A DNA stretch of 64,000 nucleotides, taken from NCBI RefSeq assembly GCF_023015965.1, contig NZ_JALKAN010000001.1:124001-188000 (forward strand). Direction: 5' to 3'. The position numbers were made by a program, and so were the translations under genes. The notes under the pieces are model-generated. The model was given only the letters and a program-made list of their open reading frames with translations, had not been told where the DNA came from and made no database searches. The stretch's first letter is position 1. Every line of letters begins with the position of its first letter. Shown here piece after piece: positions 37,573 to 46,236 of this stretch. The stretch is from Allomuricauda sp. F6463D (GTDB lineage: Bacteria > Bacteroidota > Bacteroidia > Flavobacteriales > Flavobacteriaceae).

Positions 37573-38680
37573 TTTTGTTGCCTAATTGATTGTATATGGA
37601 TTCTGCTTCATTGAAACCTTCTTGGGTCATGGACCATTGGTTACCTTCTATGCGAACGAATCTTTCATCTTCCAATTTATTCAATGTTTTACGGGTATAT
37701 CCCTGAAAATTATTAAGAATACGAATCGCATGTGGACGTGAAATATTATCGTGCTCTTTAACAATATGATACATGAATGTCAAGGTTTTTTTCAGGTGTA
37801 GCTCCCTTCGGTTCCTACGAAACCGTATTTCCCTAAATAGCAATCCACGTTCTGGGGAAAAAATAAAAGAAACGATAACAAAAGCCGCCGCGACCAAAAC
37901 AATAACAGGGCCTGTAGATAGATTATCTTGACTTGCGCTTATAGCTGTACCAAAAACGCCGGAAAAAGCTCCGAATATAGACGCCAATACTATCATTACA
38001 CCAAGGCTATTGGTCCATTGTCTAGCTGCTGCTGCGGGGGCCAATAGCATGGCGCTCATTAGCACTACACCAACTGTTTGTAGACCCAATACGATAGCTA
38101 ACACGATAAATGTAGTGATAAGAATGTCCAAAAAACGAGTGTTAAAACCCAAAGTCTTAGTATAATCAGGATCAAAGAGCAAAAGCTTCAGTTCTTTCCA
38201 AAATAGTAATAATACCAGCAAACTGATTCCAGTAACTATAGCCATGACCCACACATCTTCTTCCATCAAAGTGGCAGCCTGTCCAAAAAGGTATTTATCC
38301 AACCCAGCTTGATTGGCATTGGGCATTTTTTGAATAAATGTGAGCAATAACATCCCAAAACCAAAAAACAATGAAAGTATGAGTCCTAGAGCTGTATCAC
38401 TCTTTAACCGAGTACGTTTTACAATACCTTTTATCCAAAAAGTGCCCACCAGTCCACTAATGAGTGCACCTATCAAAATAAAGTTAGCATCCTTAACACC
38501 CGTAATTAAAAATGCCAGTGCAATACCGGGAAGTGCAGCATGCGAAATGGCATCGCCCAATAAACTTTGTTTTCGTAATACGGCAAAACTACCCAGCATT
38601 CCGCAGATGGCCCCCAAAATGGAAGTGCCGAGCGTAATGTTGCGAAGGGTGTAGTCTGTAAAGAATTCCGAAAGCCCCAT
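37565..38680 (-). CDS. Metal ABC transporter permease (TroC/MntB-like) with C-terminal winged helix
   Basis: Encodes 371 residues. The membrane part (about 275 residues) carries LRKQSLLGDAISHAALPGIA and TVGVVLMSAMLLAPAAAARQ, standard for ABC-3 family permeases. The C-terminal tail (LKKTLTFMYHIVKEHDNISR; RKTLNKLEDERFVRIEGNQW; MTQEGFNEAESIY) is again a winged helix, related in pattern to that of the partner permease. It starts 2 nt after the ATPase stop. The two permeases would form the heterodimeric channel. Confidence 0.9.
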   Translation of the reverse strand: MGLSEFFTDYTLRNITLGTSILGAICGMLGSFAVLRKQSLLGDAISHAALPGIALAFLITGVKDANFILIGALISGLVGTFWIKGIVKRTRLKSDTALGLILSLFFGFGMLLLTFIQKMPNANQAGLDKYLFGQAATLMEEDVWVMAIVTGISLLVLLLFWKELKLLLFDPDYTKTLGFNTRFLDILITTFIVLAIVLGLQTVGVVLMSAMLLAPAAAARQWTNSLGVMIVLASIFGAFSGVFGTAISASQDNLSTGPVIVLVAAAFVIVSFIFSPERGLLFREIRFRRNRRELHLKKTLTFMYHIVKEHDNISRPHAIRILNNFQGYTRKTLNKLEDERFVRIEGNQWSMTQEGFNEAESIYNQLGNKND

Positions 38681-38682
38681 AA

Positions 38683-39423
38683 TTATTTATTTACCGCCAC
38701 TTTATAATTGATGCCATATGTTTTTGTGAGGTTATCATCATTGAAAATATCCTTTACCGGTCCTGAGGCAATGCCCTTTACATTTAGAAACGTTACCCAA
38801 TCAAAATATTCTGGTACAGTTTGCAGGTCATGATGCACTACAATTAAGGTCTTACCGGCCTGTCGCAGTTCTTTTAATATGTTGATAATAGCTTTTTCGG
38901 TAGTAGCGTCTACCCCCTGAAAAGGTTCGTCCATAAGATAGATGGATGCACTTTGAACCAAGGCACGGGCGAGAAATATCCGTTGTTGTTGTCCTCCACT
39001 CAACTGACTTATCTGTCGGGACTTGAATTCAAGCATGCCAACTTTTTCCAAGGCTTCCAATGCCGCTTTTTTCTCTTTTTGCCCTGGACGTTTAATCCAA
39101 CCCAAGCTACCGTAAGTACCCATCATGACCACATCTAGGGCAGTCGTGGGAAAATCCCAATCCACACTTCCTTTTTGTGGTACATATGCTACCTTGTCAA
39201 CCTGTTTTTTATAGGGTTCCCCAAAAACTTGAACACTTCCGGCAATTGGTTCTATAATTCCTAAAATAGCTTTGATCAAAGTAGATTTTCCTGCTCCGTT
39301 AGGCCCCACAATGGCCATTAGTACTCCGTCTGGAATAACTAAATCAATATCCCAAAGCACCGGTTTATAATCATAAGCAACGGTAAGGTCATCAATCTGT
39401 ATTGCGGGATGTTTCTTGGTCAT
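38683..39423 (-). CDS. Metal ABC transporter ATP-binding protein (TroB/MntB-like)
   Basis: Encodes 246 residues with all ABC ATPase motifs in order: Walker [11 protein letters not shown]-loop region [15 protein letters not shown], signature LSGGQQQR, Walker B IYLMDEPF and the switch His in VVHHDLQ. It energises the two permeases. It lies 83 nt downstream of the binding-protein gene on the same strand; an inverted repeat occupies that gap. Confidence 0.95.
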   Translation of the reverse strand: MTKKHPAIQIDDLTVAYDYKPVLWDIDLVIPDGVLMAIVGPNGAGKSTLIKAILGIIEPIAGSVQVFGEPYKKQVDKVAYVPQKGSVDWDFPTTALDVVMMGTYGSLGWIKRPGQKEKKAALEALEKVGMLEFKSRQISQLSGGQQQRIFLARALVQSASIYLMDEPFQGVDATTEKAIINILKELRQAGKTLIVVHHDLQTVPEYFDWVTFLNVKGIASGPVKDIFNDDNLTKTYGINYKVAVNK

Positions 39424-39468
39424 TTACTGTTATTTATCAATTTATATTGATTTTGTAGTTTAAATAGA

Positions 39469-39492
39469 GTAGTACATAAAAATTTGTACTAC
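39469..39492. promoter_or_regulatory. Inverted repeat between binding-protein and ATPase genes
   Basis: GTAGTAC and GTACTAC are perfect 7-nt inverted arms around a 10-nt AT spacer. On the + strand a T run follows (CGTTTTTTT), but the flanking genes are on the minus strand, where no T run follows. It may be an operator or an RNA hairpin that adjusts expression of the downstream transporter genes. Not a classical terminator for this operon. Confidence 0.4.
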
Positions 39493-39506
39493 GTTTTTTT
39501 CGGCTA

Positions 39507-40421
39507 TTATCTCAAGGCCTCTACAATGGTATTTACATTATACTTAAACATGCCAATATAAGTTCCCTCCTCTGTTCCAGGGTTACCCAGTGCATCCGAG
39601 TAAAGTGTTCCACCGATTTCGACTTCAAAACCTTTGGATAAAACGGCTTGTTGCAGTGCTTTAATTGTACGCTCCGGTACACTGGACTCCACAAAAATCG
39701 CTTTTACCTTTTTATCTATAATCAGTTTAGCCAGCTTCTGTACATCTTGCACACCTGCCTCTGTAGCCGTACTAAGGCCCTGAAGACCTACCACTTCAAA
39801 ACCATATGCTTCGCCAAAATAATTAAAGGCATCATGTGCGGTTACTAAAACACGTTTTTCTTCTGGTAAGGTAGCTATGGTTGTAAGGATATTATTTTCT
39901 AAAACCTCCAGTTTTTTCAGATAGGCAATTTTATTAGCCTCAAAAAAATCAGCATTCTTAGCGTCTAGTTTACTCAATTCTTGGGTAAGATAATGGGTCA
40001 TTTGTTTCCAATAGGTAATATTGAACCATATATGTGGGTCATAATTAGAAGCAAAATAATCGGAACCAATTAATTTTGATTTGTCTAGGGTTTCTGCCAA
40101 TGCCACTGTATTGGTGCTATGTCCCATTTTTTCAAAAACGTCTACCAATTTTCCTTCAAGATGCAAACCGCTATAAAATACAACATCTGCATTGGCCAAT
40201 TTGGAGACATCTCCTTCGCTTGCTTTGTATAGGTGAGGATCCACACCACTGCCCATAAGACCTTGTACGTTTACTGAATCTCCAGCAATATTGCTGACCA
40301 AATCGGTAATCATCGTTGTTGTAGTGACGATATTAAGCTGCTTATCTTTATTTTCTGTTTCACCATTTTTACAACTCGCCAAGAGTATTATGAATAAAAG
40401 AACAGGTATGGTTTGTTTCAT
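39507..40421 (-). CDS. Metal ABC transporter substrate-binding lipoprotein (TroA-like)
   Basis: Encodes 304 residues with a lipobox (LLASC, Cys17). The cluster A-I metal-binding protein ligands are visible: His63 in GVDPHLYKAS, His130 in YDPHIWFN, His196 in TAHDAFNYF and Asp276 in TLYSDALG. Three His plus Asp is the TroA/ZnuA pattern; PsaA-type Mn proteins have Glu at the third place. The His-rich loop of ZnuA is absent. Substrate is therefore Zn or Mn (TroA binds both). It is the first gene of the transporter operon and lies just downstream of the regulator gene. Confidence 0.92.
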   Translation of the reverse strand: MKQTIPVLLFIILLASCKNGETENKDKQLNIVTTTTMITDLVSNIAGDSVNVQGLMGSGVDPHLYKASEGDVSKLANADVVFYSGLHLEGKLVDVFEKMGHSTNTVALAETLDKSKLIGSDYFASNYDPHIWFNITYWKQMTHYLTQELSKLDAKNADFFEANKIAYLKKLEVLENNILTTIATLPEEKRVLVTAHDAFNYFGEAYGFEVVGLQGLSTATEAGVQDVQKLAKLIIDKKVKAIFVESSVPERTIKALQQAVLSKGFEVEIGGTLYSDALGNPGTEEGTYIGMFKYNVNTIVEALR

Positions 40422-40489
40422 GCTTAGTACTTGATATAATTTTTATTAAAGAATTAAACGTTGGTTGCGATGGCTACTGGTGCAATTCT

Positions 40490-41158
40490 TTACACCTCAA
40501 CTGTTATATGCTCAACGTAAATATTATCTGATGCTGTTTTGGATAAAGGAACTTCTCTTTTATCGATTAATACGGTCATGCTTTCATCAAAGGACTCAAT
40601 GTGTATCACCTCAATTTGTGTGTCCAGACCAATTTCCTGTTTATCCAAAAACTTTAGGAAGGAGGAGGAATTATCATTGAAACCTTTGCATATGGCATGG
40701 TCGCCTGTTTTAAGTTGTGACAGTCTTTTTTTCGGTGATTTAGGAAGGTTACCGTTTGCATCGGGTATAGGATCGCCATGAGGGTCATATTCAGGTCGTC
40801 CTAAAAATATGTCAAGTTCTTCGACCAATTTAGGTGATTTAATATGCTCCAATTGTTCGGCCACTTCGTGAACCTCGTCCCAGTTAAAATTTAAACGTTC
40901 CACTAAAAAAAATTCCCATAATCGATGTTTTCTAACTATGAGCAAGGCATGTTTTCGACCCATATCCGTTAGTTGTACCCCGTAATATTTTTGATAATCC
41001 ACCAGTTTTTTATCGGCCAACCTTTTAATCATTTCGGTAACGGATGCCGCTTTGGTTTCTAATTTTTCGGCAAGCCTACTGGTAGATATACCGCCCTCCA
41101 CTTCTTGTTGAATATGAAAGATGGCTTTTAAATAATTTTCTTCAGATTGTGTGAGCAT
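40490..41158 (-). CDS. DtxR/MntR family metal-dependent regulator with FeoA-like C-terminal domain
   Basis: Encodes 222 residues: a winged helix (STSRLAEKLETKAASVTEMI), the metal-binding and dimerisation domain (KHRLWEFFLVERLNFNWDEV, HEVAEQLEHI) and a C-terminal SH3/FeoA-like domain (LKTGDHAICKGF; GLDTQIEVIHIES). In the key motif the position of DtxR Cys102 is Glu (AEQLEH), as in manganese-type MntR. It should repress metal uptake when Mn or Fe is sufficient. It is divergent from a TonB-dependent receptor gene, with a DtxR-type palindrome between them. Confidence 0.92.
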   Translation of the reverse strand: MLTQSEENYLKAIFHIQQEVEGGISTSRLAEKLETKAASVTEMIKRLADKKLVDYQKYYGVQLTDMGRKHALLIVRKHRLWEFFLVERLNFNWDEVHEVAEQLEHIKSPKLVEELDIFLGRPEYDPHGDPIPDANGNLPKSPKKRLSQLKTGDHAICKGFNDNSSSFLKFLDKQEIGLDTQIEVIHIESFDESMTVLIDKREVPLSKTASDNIYVEHITVEV

Positions 41159-41207
41159 AATTTTTTAAAAAAAGTAAAGATACATTTTATCTTTTAATAA
41201 TATATAA

Positions 41208-41221
41208 TTAGGTTTGCCTAA
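41208..41221. promoter_or_regulatory. Probable DtxR/MntR operator
   Basis: TTAGGTTTGCCTAA is an inverted repeat (TTAGG....CCTAA) identical in its arms to the DtxR/IdeR/TroR-type box. It lies in the 94-nt divergent region, 32 nt before the receptor start codon and 50 nt before the regulator start, so it could control both genes. Confidence 0.7.
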
Positions 41222-41252
41222 AAATATAATTACATACAACTAATCTAAAAAA

Positions 41253-43616
41253 ATGAACACTAAAAAATTATTTTTAATTCTAATGATTTGTCAGTTTATG
41301 ACTGCATTTTCACAAAGTGGGAAATCTACTATTTCCGGGAGAATTATGTCGGGGGATAAAGCGGTTTCTTTTGCATCAGTTTTTGTTGCAAACGGTACTG
41401 ATGGAACAACTACAGATGCACGTGGATATTATGAGTTAAGTGTAGCTCCTAGCACTCATACCATACAAGTGAGTTCCCAAGGTTTTAGAAGTACTTCTAA
41501 GGAAGTCACTGTTACGGATGGCCAAACGATTACCTTGGACTTTAACCTCGTGGAAGATGCTCTTGGATTGGAAGAAGTGGTTATAAGCGCTACAAGAAAT
41601 AGGGTGGAACGTAGAAATGCTCCTGTAGTAGTTTCTACCTTAAAGTCAGCACTATTAAATGCAACAGAATCTGTAACGCTTGCAAATGGGCTTAACTATG
41701 TGCCGGGAGTGCGGGTGGAAACAAACTGCCAAAACTGTGGATTTACCCAAGTACGTTTAAACGGTCTTGAAGGAGGTTACACCCAAATTTTGTTGAATAG
41801 CAGGCCTGTATTTTCATCGTTGTTAGGGGTGTATGGTTTGGAACAGATCCCTGCGAATATTATAGAGCGTGTTGAAGTGGTTCGTAGTGGTGGTTCTGCG
41901 CTATATGGATCAAATGCGATAGCGGGTACAGTGAATGTAATTACCAAAGATCCTGTTTTAAACACTTGGGAAATTGGGACCGATATGCAATTGGTGAATG
42001 GTGAAGCGGCCGACCGAATCCTCACTTTCAATACTTCTGTAGTCGCAGATGATTTAAATAGTGGTGTTACCCTATTTGGCACCTATAGAAACCGTGAGGC
42101 ATGGGACGCCAATGATGATGGTTTTACTGAATTAGTGGAACTACGAAACAACACCGTTGGGGCAAAGGCCTTTGTAAAACCTAACGATCGTAGTAGATTA
42201 TCCGTAAACTTAAATGCAATACAAGAATACCGTCGTGGTGGTAATAAATTGGACCTTTCTCCACAATTTACTGATATAACGGAAGAATTGGAACACGACA
42301 CTTTTTTGGGAGGTGCAGATTATGAGATATCGAGTAAAGACAATACCAACCAATTTCAAGTGTATACCTCTGCAACCTACACCAATAGGGGTAGCTACTA
42401 CGGAGGTCTTGGAGGTGAAACCACACGTCAAGATAGTATTTTGGCCAATAATGCTTTTGGTGAAACCAAGGATTTGGCTTGGGTAAATGGTGTGCAGTAC
42501 ACAAAAGCCTTTAAGAACAACGATGTACTTACTGTTGGAACGGAATATAACCATACTGAAACAGAAGATGAAATTCCCGGATATGATCGTTTGATTGATC
42601 AAAGGGTAAACTCCTTGGGTGGTTATGCGCAATATGAATGGAAACCTACAGAGAAATTCACCGCGCTGATCGGTGGTCGTTTGGATAATGTTAGTGTTGA
42701 TGGTGACTATTCCATTGGTGGTATCGATAGGTCTGTGGATATTAACCAAACTGCTTTTTCGCCACGATTAACCATTTCCTATCAATTATCAGAGGATTTG
42801 AGATTTAGGGGAGGTTATGCAAGAGGATTTCGTGCACCACAGGCCTTCAACGAAGACCTTCATATCGCCAGTGTTGGAGGTGAACCGCTGTTCGTTATTC
42901 TTTCTGATGATTTGAATACGGAGTATTCCAATGCATATACCGGTTCATTTAACTATTCAAAAAGTATTGGACTGTTACAAATGGACTTTCTTGTAGAAGG
43001 ATTTTACACAACATTGGAAGATCCATTTACCTTGGTAAGTACAGGTGCGGTTTTGGGTAATGGTTCTATTCTTGAAGAGGTTAGAAATGGTGAAGGTGCA
43101 AAAGTGTATGGTACCAATTTTGAATTTGGACTTTCCCCTAATCCACAATGGCAATTTCAAGTAGGTGGTACACTTCAAAAAGCTAAATATGATGAATCGC
43201 AAGTTTTGTTCGAATCAGACGGTACCCCCGGCGAATCGGACATTATTGTAGATGAATTCGTAAGAAACCCTAACTTTTATGGTTTTTTAAACACAGCTTG
43301 GATTCCTGGTGAGGTTTTTAGTGTTGATCTTACAGGAACCTATACGGGCAGCATGACGGTGCCAAGAGTTATTAGTGACACAGGGTTTTTAGAATTGAAC
43401 GATGTAGATTCTTTTTTGGATTTGAACATAAAATTATCGGCTCACGTACATTTTAGCGAGAATTTTATGGCGACTTTTTCTGGAGGTGTTAAGAATATGT
43501 TCAATAGTTACCAAGATGATTTTGATAGTGGACCAGGTAGAGATTCGGTCTACGTATATGGGCCTGGCTTACCTAGAACGTTTTTCTTTGGTATTACCTT
43601 TGGTAAGTTTCATTAA
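41253..43616 (+). CDS. TonB-dependent receptor with CarboxypepD_reg domain
   Basis: Encodes 787 residues. Signal peptide (KKLFLILMICQFMTAFSQ), CarboxypepD_reg-like domain (about 25-105, STISGRIMSGDKAVSFASVF), TonB-box-like EEVVISATR, plug domain (about 120-230) and a 22-strand barrel ending in an aromatic-rich terminus (PRTFFFGITFGKF). The plug has an unusual NCQNCGFTQVRLNGLEGGY segment with a CxxC pair, seen in a subset of Bacteroidota metal or cofactor receptors. Its position beside an MntR-type regulator, operator and Tro-like transporter suggests it brings metal or a metal chelate across the outer membrane. Confidence 0.93.
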   Translation: MNTKKLFLILMICQFMTAFSQSGKSTISGRIMSGDKAVSFASVFVANGTDGTTTDARGYYELSVAPSTHTIQVSSQGFRSTSKEVTVTDGQTITLDFNLVEDALGLEEVVISATRNRVERRNAPVVVSTLKSALLNATESVTLANGLNYVPGVRVETNCQNCGFTQVRLNGLEGGYTQILLNSRPVFSSLLGVYGLEQIPANIIERVEVVRSGGSALYGSNAIAGTVNVITKDPVLNTWEIGTDMQLVNGEAADRILTFNTSVVADDLNSGVTLFGTYRNREAWDANDDGFTELVELRNNTVGAKAFVKPNDRSRLSVNLNAIQEYRRGGNKLDLSPQFTDITEELEHDTFLGGADYEISSKDNTNQFQVYTSATYTNRGSYYGGLGGETTRQDSILANNAFGETKDLAWVNGVQYTKAFKNNDVLTVGTEYNHTETEDEIPGYDRLIDQRVNSLGGYAQYEWKPTEKFTALIGGRLDNVSVDGDYSIGGIDRSVDINQTAFSPRLTISYQLSEDLRFRGGYARGFRAPQAFNEDLHIASVGGEPLFVILSDDLNTEYSNAYTGSFNYSKSIGLLQMDFLVEGFYTTLEDPFTLVSTGAVLGNGSILEEVRNGEGAKVYGTNFEFGLSPNPQWQFQVGGTLQKAKYDESQVLFESDGTPGESDIIVDEFVRNPNFYGFLNTAWIPGEVFSVDLTGTYTGSMTVPRVISDTGFLELNDVDSFLDLNIKLSAHVHFSENFMATFSGGVKNMFNSYQDDFDSGPGRDSVYVYGPGLPRTFFFGITFGKFH

Positions 43617-43643
43617 AATATAAGTTTGAGTTTATAGTTAGTA

Positions 43644-43708
43644 AAGAGCCGTCCAAAACCCTCATACTGGAATCGGTAGTTCAAAAGCAAAGGGAAGGGG
43701 CGGCTCTT
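43644..43708 (+). other. Long-range inverted repeat between receptor and thioredoxin-fold genes
   Basis: AAGAGCCGTCC and GGGCGGCTCTT can pair over 11 bp (one G-U) around a 43-nt loop that itself contains CCCTCATAC and AAGGGAAGG segments. No T run follows on the + strand, so it is not an ordinary terminator. It may act as an RNA structure that protects the receptor mRNA or adjusts the downstream gene, which starts 17 nt later. Confidence 0.5.
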
Positions 43709-43724
43709 AATTTAAAAAAGGTAT

Positions 43725-44201
43725 ATGAAAGGTATAAAATTTTTATCCCTAGTTATCCTAATTACAACTTCAATAGGGCTTTCCGCGCAAACCACTCGGA
43801 TAGAATGGTTGAGCTTTGAACAATTGGAAGATTCATTGGCCAAAAAGCCAAAAAAGGTATTTGTTTCTTTTTATACAGATTGGTGTGTTTACTGTAAAAA
43901 AATGGAAAAAGTAGCTTATAAAGATCCGGAAATCATAGCTCAATTGAATTCGGAATATTATGCCGTAAAAATGGATGCCGAAACTACCGAAACGATTGTT
44001 TTCGATGGACAAAAGTTTGAGAATAAAGAATATGGTAAAAAACGGAATGCCGTTCATGAGATTCCCTTGTTACTGGCTTCTAGAGAAGGGAGGCCTTTTT
44101 CCCTTCCCGCAATAGTCCTGCTGGATGAATCTTTTCGTGTAACGCAGCGCCATTTCGAATACCTTTCCCCAAAAAAGATGCTAAAACTATTGAAATATTA
44201 A
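43725..44201 (+). CDS. Secreted thioredoxin-fold protein
   Basis: Encodes 158 residues with a signal peptide (KFLSLVILITTSIGLSAQ). The thioredoxin active site is FYTDWCVYCKKMEK (CxxC), followed by a cis-Pro region (FSLPAIVLLDE). It resembles the DUF255/thioredoxin_7 type of periplasmic reductase. It probably reduces disulfides in an exported protein. Its position after the receptor gene, whose plug has a CxxC pair, makes the receptor or its metal cargo a plausible client; that is inference. Confidence 0.88.
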   Translation: MKGIKFLSLVILITTSIGLSAQTTRIEWLSFEQLEDSLAKKPKKVFVSFYTDWCVYCKKMEKVAYKDPEIIAQLNSEYYAVKMDAETTETIVFDGQKFENKEYGKKRNAVHEIPLLLASREGRPFSLPAIVLLDESFRVTQRHFEYLSPKKMLKLLKY

Positions 44202-44240
44202 GCTTGTAGATGATATTCTCAATCAATGTATAGCTTGTGT

Positions 44241-44268
44241 GCCTTTCAATTACGAAAGGACATTTTTT
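44241..44268 (+). terminator. Terminator after the thioredoxin-fold gene
   Basis: CCTTTC-AATTAC-GAAAGG, extended by TGT/ACA, forms a stem followed by TTTTTTCTTTT. It ends the receptor/thioredoxin transcript before the convergent DUF1989 gene. Confidence 0.7.
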
Positions 44269-44296
44269 CTTTTGGCCAGCTTAGCTTTTATTGAAT

Positions 44297-44902
44297 TTAT
44301 CCCTGTTTAGGGTGTTGTGACCCCTGGAATATTTGATAATCAATGGGTTTAAATGTACCATTGTTACTGTCTTCCGCGGAACAGGCGGTAAGGCCTACGA
44401 TTAAATCCATTTTGGCCTCAAATAAAATATGGTCACCAGCTTTGCTCAGTGGTGCTTTTACTCTAAGTTTCCCATTTGGGTATACTTCCACGTTCATGAA
44501 TATGTTGAACGCAGTTGGAATGTCATCGGGCAGTAAACCAAAATGTTTTAGACTTGAATAAAGGTTCTCAAAACAACTGGGATGATATGCTGGATTATCG
44601 TACATAATTTTAAAGGTTTCTGGACTGCACGGAGCCAATAGAAAATCGTTTCTTCCATTGGTATCCTCTACTATACTCATCATTTTATTACTTCTGTTGC
44701 TCCATAGTGTATTGCCAGTAGTAAGTAAAATGCTTTCTTCAAAGTCAAACGTTTTACCAGAGCTTATACTTTCACGCTTATCCTGCGCATTGAAAAGAAC
44801 CATATCACTGACCTGTTCTCCTAGAGGATCTATAATCTTGAGGTTATCGCCTTTTTTTAATAAAAATGCAGTACCGGATTGTTTTGGAATTCTAATGGCC
44901 AT
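44297..44902 (-). CDS. DUF1989 (urea carboxylase-associated) family protein
   Basis: Encodes 201 residues from the ATG at 44902; a TTG 15 nt earlier is less likely. Typical DUF1989 lines: GDNLKIIDPLGEQVSDMVLF, DFEESILLTTGNTLWSNRSN, a conserved Cys (LLAPCSPETF) and the ending VKAPLSKAGDHILFEAKMDL. Members bind metal and occur with urea, guanidine or amino-acid metabolism genes; enzymatic function is not firmly known. It lies 108 nt downstream of a GntA-like gene on the same strand, a pairing that suggests a shared guanidino or amine substrate. Confidence 0.85.
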   Translation of the reverse strand: MAIRIPKQSGTAFLLKKGDNLKIIDPLGEQVSDMVLFNAQDKRESISSGKTFDFEESILLTTGNTLWSNRSNKMMSIVEDTNGRNDFLLAPCSPETFKIMYDNPAYHPSCFENLYSSLKHFGLLPDDIPTAFNIFMNVEVYPNGKLRVKAPLSKAGDHILFEAKMDLIVGLTACSAEDSNNGTFKPIDYQIFQGSQHPKQG

Positions 44903-45010
44903 TTTCTTAAGTATCAAGGAAAATTTATAATAAAATTATAATGGAGTTCCCTTCCTCAGTCTTTAATAGGATGGGAAATAATCGAATTTGCTATCTGATT
45001 TGTAAACCCA

Positions 45011-45700
45011 TTAAATGTGGGGTTCTTTCTTCAGTTTACGGCTGTGGGAAAATGGACATTTCCATTCCTTTCCCACTTTTTTCCCACTGTATTGTTTGCA
45101 TTCGGATTCTGTTCCAAAATCCTTCAACATTGGGTTAATACTATTTTGAAGCTTTTTATCCCTTTCACGTATTGCATCTCGTATTCTTTGATAAGCACCC
45201 ATTCTGCGCAGTTGCTCAAATTGCCAATGTAAATTAAATACGAGCGTTGGAAAAGGAGCTTGCCGCGCCTTGCGTGAACTTTCTGGATGTAAACCAACAA
45301 TATAAAAGGCTTTTCCACCTATGCTAAAGCTAAATTTATCGCTTTCTGGATTACTGCTTACAGAAGGGTCCCAATCAAAAGTGTCAATATCGTGAATCGA
45401 TTGTAACTGTTGCCATAGCAGTTGTTCAAATTCCTTTTCAGTAGGTATGCTTTCCAAAGGAAAAGTGGCAATATATGTTTGGAAATTGTTAGTCTCGAAA
45501 TCATAATCTTCCAAAAACTCCATAATATCATCAAACATAAATTGTGCCGTACGCTTCGTACCAAAATTTTCATATGCATTAAGAGTTACCTCATCTTTTT
45601 TAAAAATATTCTGAGCCATTAGGCAGGGATGTTCTCCATGTATCACAAAATCCTCGAATGCGCTCCTAACGGTAGTATGTTTCTTTTCTTTACGTTTCAT
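45011..45700 (-). CDS. GntA/YqcI-YcgG family heme-dependent oxygenase
   Basis: Encodes 229 residues. YqcI/YcgG family motifs: FEDFVIHGEHPCLMAQNIFK near the start, FSIGGKAFYIVGLHPESSRK with the probable heme-ligand His, APFPTLVFNLHWQFEQLRRM, and the C-terminal CPFSH. The family includes GntA, which hydroxylates a guanidino nitrogen in guanitoxin biosynthesis. No other guanitoxin genes are present, so the product here is unknown. It should bind heme and oxidise an amine or guanidine nitrogen; a DUF1989 protein is encoded directly downstream. Confidence 0.85.
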   Translation of the reverse strand: MKRKEKKHTTVRSAFEDFVIHGEHPCLMAQNIFKKDEVTLNAYENFGTKRTAQFMFDDIMEFLEDYDFETNNFQTYIATFPLESIPTEKEFEQLLWQQLQSIHDIDTFDWDPSVSSNPESDKFSFSIGGKAFYIVGLHPESSRKARQAPFPTLVFNLHWQFEQLRRMGAYQRIRDAIRERDKKLQNSINPMLKDFGTESECKQYSGKKVGKEWKCPFSHSRKLKKEPHI

Positions 45701-46236
45701 CTCTTTGTTTTTACTTGTTTTTGAATCATGTGAACTGTTCGTTCGTACACGATATCACGATGTCCATAAGTTGTATCTACGTGGATTCAAATTCTTGGTC
45801 TTAATGAATAGACCGCTCTGTTTAGAATTTTAATTCAAGGTAAGGTCAGATTCTCTTTAACGGTGATACGAATGAAACAAAGATTAACCCAATACAGTTT
45901 TGTTAACACCGATTGTCAAATTGATTGGGCATCACTTATTTATAACATTCTGATAGTTGTAGAATTAGCTTACACTTCACTATGTGAACTAGCAATATTG
46001 GCGTATTAATGGTTTTGACTCACGAAAGACCTCGGGATTTTTAGCAAAAAAATGGTTTCAAAGTCTTCCCTACTTAGCCTGACTAATACTGCCAATGGTT
46101 CTTGACATTTTTTGAATTAATAATTTGTTGGTTTCAGCTATCCTATAGCGTAGTGTTGACTTAAGTTTTAGAAACAGGATAGGAAATCCTGACACTGAAT
46201 TTATAAAGATCAATTGTTTAATCTAAAAATATAATT
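45701..46236. other. Divergent intergenic region
   Basis: About 535 nt between the leftward GntA-like gene and the rightward SDR gene. A short palindrome TTCACTATGTGAA lies at 45976-45988 and could be an operator. No gene or RNA is supported. Confidence 0.4.
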
